NCBI GenBank assembly: GCA_001899805.1 | Contig: MKWP01000001.1 | Coordinates: forward strand, 191,001 to 255,000 | From: Lysobacterales bacterium 66-474 | Lineage (GTDB): Bacteria > Pseudomonadota > Gammaproteobacteria > Xanthomonadales > Rhodanobacteraceae | Length of the DNA stretch: 64,000 bases | Reading direction: 5' to 3' | Part shown: piece by piece, positions 60,625-64,000 of the stretch | How positions within the stretch are numbered: the stretch's first letter is position 1 | Layout: each line of letters begins with the position of its first letter | Translations under genes and position numbers: made by a program | The notes under the pieces: model-generated | The model's input: only the letters and a program-made list of their open reading frames with translations | What the model was told of the DNA's origin: nothing | Databases searched by the model: none

Positions 60625-61443
60625 TCAATGCCTCAAAAGTACCGGAATATCGGCCCAGGTCAGCACGTGGCGGGTAGCGCCTCCCAGCATCCATTCGCTG
60701 AAGCGGCTGCGGCCGTAGGCGCCCATCACGAACAACTGCGCTCCGAACTTCATCGCCTGCTCCAGCAGGACCGCGCCCACGTCGTCGCGTTTTTCGGTGA
60801 CGTTGTGGCGTTCGGCCGCGACGCCATGCTTGCGGAGGTACTCCATGATGTTGAAGGGCGGATCCCAGTCCACGCCATGGTAGCGATCGGGCTCTTCGCC
60901 CCACAACAGCAAGGCCTGCTTGCCCCGCAGGAACGGCAGCGCTGCGTGTACCGCGCGCATCGCTTCCGGCGAGCCGTTCCAGCCGATCGCGATCCGCTCG
61001 AACGGGCCGTAATGCACGCCATGGTGCGGCAGGACGATGCAGGGCACGTCCGTCTTCAGGATGACTCCCGGGATGTCCCAGGCCGAGCCGCGGTCATCCT
61101 CCGCATGATCGAGCACCAGCAAGTCATGCCGCGTCGCGGCTTGTGCCAGGGCATCGCCAACCGGCCCTTCCGCAACCAGCCATTCGGATTGCGAAACACC
61201 CAGTGAAGCCGCCCAGTCAAGGAAGGATTGCTTCGCTTGCACGGCGTCCTTGACCAGTTCGCGCGCATTGTTGACCGCTTCCGCCATCAACTCGGGCCCA
61301 TACGCCGGGGCGATATACAACGGCCGGGGGCAAGCGTACACGCCGGTCACCGAAGCGCCGAGCGTGGCTGCGAGCCGCACGCCGAAATGGGCGGCCGGCG
61401 TACGTTTTCCGAAATCCCTGACATGGATGAGGATGTCTTTCAT
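60625..61443 (-). CDS. tandem universal stress protein
   Basis: 272 residues with two UspA domains. The second domain carries GAYGRSRFSEWMLGGATRHVL, the ATP-binding G2xG9xG-type pattern; the first lacks a clear copy. ATG 61443 is the start of MKDILIHVRDFG. A TTGAT-N4-GTCAA box lies 78-91 bases upstream, suggesting FNR/ANR control as for anaerobically induced usp genes in pseudomonads. Confidence 0.9.
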   Translation of the reverse strand: MKDILIHVRDFGKRTPAAHFGVRLAATLGASVTGVYACPRPLYIAPAYGPELMAEAVNNARELVKDAVQAKQSFLDWAASLGVSQSEWLVAEGPVGDALAQAATRHDLLVLDHAEDDRGSAWDIPGVILKTDVPCIVLPHHGVHYGPFERIAIGWNGSPEAMRAVHAALPFLRGKQALLLWGEEPDRYHGVDWDPPFNIMEYLRKHGVAAERHNVTEKRDDVGAVLLEQAMKFGAQLFVMGAYGRSRFSEWMLGGATRHVLTWADIPVLLRH

Positions 61444-61520
61444 GTATCTGCTCCGCAAGGTGGATCTTCGGACCGGGGTTCCAGACACCTCGCAGGGTGC
61501 CATCGCCGCCGTGCGGGCTG

Positions 61521-61534
61521 TTGATGGACGTCAA
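61521..61534. promoter_or_regulatory. FNR/ANR-like box upstream of usp
   Basis: TTGAT-ggac-GTCAA; nine of ten conserved positions match TTGAT-N4-ATCAA. The surrounding 383-base gap 61444-61826 contains this box, the hsp20 terminator and no supported gene. Confidence 0.6.
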
Positions 61535-61775
61535 CAGCGCTGCATCGGCAACCATTCTAAGGCGCGGTCGATGCAAGTCACGTTCACCATCGCACCACTA
61601 CGCACGCCAACCCGCGGCAATCCGGACGCAGACGCGCAAGCCGCCGGCCATGTTCGGTATCGTGCACGACCTCTCGCCACAGGGACTCCGGCAAGCGGCG
61701 GACTTGCGTGCAGCCGTTCGGACGCAGGCCCCATCCGCCCATCCCGATCCTTCCCGTCTCGTCACCACCAACAAC

Positions 61776-61809
61776 AAAAAGGCCGCCGTCACCCATCGCG
61801 ACGGCGGCC
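61776..61809 (-). terminator. intrinsic terminator of hsp20
   Basis: On the minus strand GGCCGCCGTC and GACGGCGGCC form a perfect 10-base stem with a 9-base loop, followed by TTTTT. It begins 17 bases after the hsp20 stop. Confidence 0.85.
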
Positions 61810-61826
61810 TCGACGCAACGCGGGAC

Positions 61827-62270
61827 TCAGCTGACCGCGATCCTGCGGGCGCTTCCATTCGCGTGCTTGGGCAGCTTGAGTGCAAGCACGCCCTTGTCGT
61901 AACGCGCTTCCGTGCGATTGCCGTCGATGTCGGCCGGCAGCGCGAAGGCGCGATAGACCTTGCCCCACGAGCGTTCGACAACCAGTTCCCTGCCGTTCTT
62001 CTTCTCGTTTTCGCGTTTCGTCTCGGCATTGATCGCCACGCGATTCCCCTCCACGGAGACGTCGATGTCGTCCTTGTCCACGCCGGGGATTTCGGCGTCG
62101 ATGTAATAGGCGTCGTCGTCCTCGCGGATGTCCACCCGCATGTCGGACGTGAATTCCGGTTGGCTCCACGGCGGGCCGAAGCCAAGATTGCGGAACAAGT
62201 CATCGAATGCAGCGGTGGTCTCGAACCGTGCCGGGCTCCGGAACGGATTGAAGCGCGTGAGTGTCGTCAT
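61827..62270 (-). CDS. small heat-shock protein Hsp20
   Basis: 147 residues. N-terminal arm, alpha-crystallin domain (about 43-135: DMRVDIREDDDAYYIDAEIPGVDKDDIDVSVEGNRVAINAETKRE ... YRAFALPADIDGNRTEARYDKGVLALKLPK) with the A-x-x-x-n-G-v-L core, and an IxV-like tail (RRIAVS). ATP-independent holdase. A FNR-like box lies 73-86 bases upstream and a perfect intrinsic terminator follows. Confidence 0.94.
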   Translation of the reverse strand: MTTLTRFNPFRSPARFETTAAFDDLFRNLGFGPPWSQPEFTSDMRVDIREDDDAYYIDAEIPGVDKDDIDVSVEGNRVAINAETKRENEKKNGRELVVERSWGKVYRAFALPADIDGNRTEARYDKGVLALKLPKHANGSARRIAVS

Positions 62271-62342
62271 GGTGGGTTCCTCGTCTTTTCAGCGTGCATC
62301 TGGGCACGTACCGAAACGCTACGCGCCGCCCGCCGGATCATG

Positions 62343-62356
62343 TTGATGCACGTCAA
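62343..62356. promoter_or_regulatory. FNR/ANR-like box upstream of hsp20
   Basis: TTGAT-gcac-GTCAA. A minus-strand TAGCGT (62322-62317) lies about 30 bases from the box centre, the spacing of a class II FNR promoter with the box near -41.5. Confidence 0.6.
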
Positions 62357-62384
62357 TTCCAACTTGCCCGGCATGCCAACGTGA

Positions 62385-62398
62385 TTGACGGGCATCAA
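62385..62398. promoter_or_regulatory. FNR/ANR-like box upstream of the P-type ATPase
   Basis: TTGAC-gggc-ATCAA, 37 bases before the ATG at 62436 and 42 bases (about four helical turns) from the hsp20 box. It could serve either divergent gene. Confidence 0.55.
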
Positions 62399-62435
62399 TT
62401 CCCGCCCGCAGCGCCGCGGCAAGGTTGCGCTTGTC

Positions 62436-64000
62436 ATGAACGACGCATCCCCCACGGCCGTCGCATCCGATCCCGCGCTGGCCCCGCAAGCGCGCGTGTT
62501 CGCCCTGCTGGGCAGCAGTGCGGCAGGCTTGACCGGATCCGAAGCCGCGCGCCGCCTCATCGAGCATGGGCCCAATGAAGCGCAATCGGACCTGCACTCC
62601 AATCCGCTCGCTACACTGGTCGAACTGTTCGGCAACCCGCTGGTGCTGATGCTGCTGGTGGCGGCGACGGTGTCCGGGATCCTGGGTGACCGGATCGGCG
62701 CGGGCATCATCGTGGCGATGGTGTTGTTGAGCGTGATGCTCAACTACCTGTTGAGTTATCGCTCGAAGCGCGCTGCCGAGAGGCTCCGCGAAGGCATCGC
62801 GCCGACAGCAAGCGTGTGCCGCGACGACACCTGGCGCGATGTGCCGCGGCGTTCCCTGGTGCCCGGCGACCTGATCCGTCTGGCCGCAGGCGACCGCGTG
62901 CCGGCCGACGCGCGGCTTCTGGAATCGCGCGGACTCCACGTCCAGCAATCCGCGCTGACGGGCGAATCCGCGCCCGTGGAAAAGGACGCTTGCGAGCAGC
63001 CCCAGGACCTGGCCGGCGCCGAAGCACGGCACCTCGTCTTCCTCGGCACCTCGGTGATCGCCGGTACCGCGACGGCCATCGTGCTGGCGACCGGCAAGGA
63101 CACCGCGTTCGGGGACGTCGCCGCGCGCCTCTCGGAACGCCCGCCGCCCACCGAGTTCGAACGCGGCCTGGCCGGATTCGCGCGATTGATCATGCGCACC
63201 GTGATCGGACTGGTATTGCTGGTCGTGCTGGCCGGCATCGCGCTCCACCGCCCTCTGCTCGAAACCCTGTTGTTCGCGTTGGCGCTCGCGGTCGGCCTCA
63301 CGCCGGAATTCATGCCGATGATCACCACCGTCACCCTCGCGCGCGGCGCGATGCGCATGGCGCGCCATCGCGTGGTCGTGAAACACCTCGCCGCGATCGA
63401 GGACTTCGGCAGCATGACCGTCCTGCTGAGCGACAAGACGGGCACCCTGACACGCAATGAAACCGACGTCTTCGCGAGCGTCGATCCCCAGGGCGATCCT
63501 TCGGTGCGCACAGCCGGCCTGGCCCACCTCAACAGCACGCTCCAGACCGGCATCCGCAGTCCGCTGGACGATGCGATCCTGCGCGGCTGCAGTCCCCAGC
63601 AGGACACCCCGCGCAAACTCGACGAAATCCCTTTCGACTTCGAGCGCCGCCGCGTGAGCGTGGTGGCGGAACGCGGAGGAGAAATCCTCCTCGTCACCAA
63701 GGGCGCGCCGGAGTTCGTGATCAGCCAGTGCACGCAATACCTGGCGGACGGCGCCGGCCGCACCCTGGACGTCGACGCACGCAGCAGGATCCGGCGCGTC
63801 TGTGACGCCTACGCAAGACAGGGCCTGCGCGCCCTCGCCATCGCCTGCCGCGGGATCGAACGCAAACCGCGCTATGCGCTTGCCGACGAAGCCGGCCTGA
63901 CCCTGGCCGGGTTCGTGTTGTTCGCCGATCCGGTGCTGCCCGACGTGGCGGATTCCCTGCGCGCGCTCGCACGGGACGGCGTATCCGTGAAGATCCTGTC
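62436..64000 (+). CDS. MgtA-type P-type ATPase, N-terminal 521 residues (partial)
   Basis: The frame is open from ATG 62436 to the window edge. P-type ATPase marks: ALTGESAPVEK, phosphorylation site DKTGTLT at Asp333, and VTKGAPEFV. The segment VGLTPEFMPMITTVTLARGAMRMARHRVVVKHLAAIEDFGSM is close to the MgtA/MgtB magnesium importers (P3B type). Four membrane segments appear before the catalytic domain. No Cys-Pro-Cys metal motif is seen, so copper or zinc export is unlikely. Next to FNR-boxed stress genes; the ion is inferred from family. Confidence 0.88.
   Translation, partial: MNDASPTAVASDPALAPQARVFALLGSSAAGLTGSEAARRLIEHGPNEAQSDLHSNPLATLVELFGNPLVLMLLVAATVSGILGDRIGAGIIVAMVLLSVMLNYLLSYRSKRAAERLREGIAPTASVCRDDTWRDVPRRSLVPGDLIRLAAGDRVPADARLLESRGLHVQQSALTGESAPVEKDACEQPQDLAGAEARHLVFLGTSVIAGTATAIVLATGKDTAFGDVAARLSERPPPTEFERGLAGFARLIMRTVIGLVLLVVLAGIALHRPLLETLLFALALAVGLTPEFMPMITTVTLARGAMRMARHRVVVKHLAAIEDFGSMTVLLSDKTGTLTRNETDVFASVDPQGDPSVRTAGLAHLNSTLQTGIRSPLDDAILRGCSPQQDTPRKLDEIPFDFERRRVSVVAERGGEILLVTKGAPEFVISQCTQYLADGAGRTLDVDARSRIRRVCDAYARQGLRALAIACRGIERKPRYALADEAGLTLAGFVLFADPVLPDVADSLRALARDGVSVKIL

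Noticed and set aside
61497-62384. 295-codon rightward open frame over the hsp20 region
   Set aside because: Antisense to hsp20 and running through its terminator; no family resemblance.

Overview
The window is chromosomal DNA from a GC-rich gammaproteobacterium. Gene content and order (PEP carboxykinase of the GTP type, petABC beside sspAB, a dcw cluster lacking murD between mraY and ftsW, a DUF721 gene and an M23 peptidase between lpxC and secA) point to the Xanthomonadales, most likely Rhodanobacteraceae or a near relative. This placement rests on gene order and protein resemblance, not on a search. I see no prophage, insertion sequence, CRISPR array, tRNA or rRNA; most of the window is core genome, packed on both strands.

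Layout. 1-2,300: the tail of an unknown gene, a MITE-like inverted repeat, then the glutathione-dependent formaldehyde detoxification pair frmA-fghA. 2,346-6,411: fadE and an alpha/beta hydrolase in one operon, divergent from a TetR regulator; two matching palindromes sit on the two divergent start codons. 6,705-11,399: pckG facing secA. 11,513-30,160: an M23 peptidase, a DciA-like (DUF721) gene on the opposite strand, and the division/cell-wall cluster read leftward from a promoter with MraZ boxes: mraZ-rsmH-ftsL-ftsI-murE-murF-mraY-ftsW-murG-murC-ddl-ftsQ-ftsA-ftsZ-lpxC. Most junctions overlap by 1-11 bases. murD and murB are absent from their usual places.

30,180-35,340: a repeat-bearing spacer, RNase P RNA, rsmI, and the lpoA-yraN-BON lipoprotein group, then a uracil-DNA-glycosylase-like gene. 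35,343-42,254: a GT2 glycosyltransferase, a 2OG-Fe(II) oxygenase, an NAD-binding epimerase-like protein, a TPR-like membrane protein and a RelA-type (p)ppGpp synthetase. 42,374-47,413: two small envelope proteins, sspB-sspA and petC-petB-petA (cytochrome bc1). 47,763-52,067: a DegS-like protease, apt, a DUF2007 gene, and glnS. 52,359-57,786: small stress-type genes (BON, CsbD-like, DUF1328), an ArsR-type regulator, a NIPSNAP protein, a nucleoside deaminase, a TVP38-type membrane protein and a POT peptide transporter. 57,879-64,000: polX, a zinc alcohol dehydrogenase, a tandem universal stress protein, Hsp20 and the start of an MgtA-type P-ATPase, with three FNR/ANR-like boxes that suggest low-oxygen control.

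Points most worth a second look: (1) a 7-base tandem repeat between two alternative ddl start codons, arranged so that copy number would choose the start or close the frame; (2) a diverged extra copy of the murF 5' end at the murE-murF junction; (3) the three FNR/ANR-like boxes; (4) start-codon-centred twin operators before fadE's operon; (5) several families of structured intergenic repeats. I found no convincing wholly new multi-gene system; the unusual signals are mostly small and regulatory.
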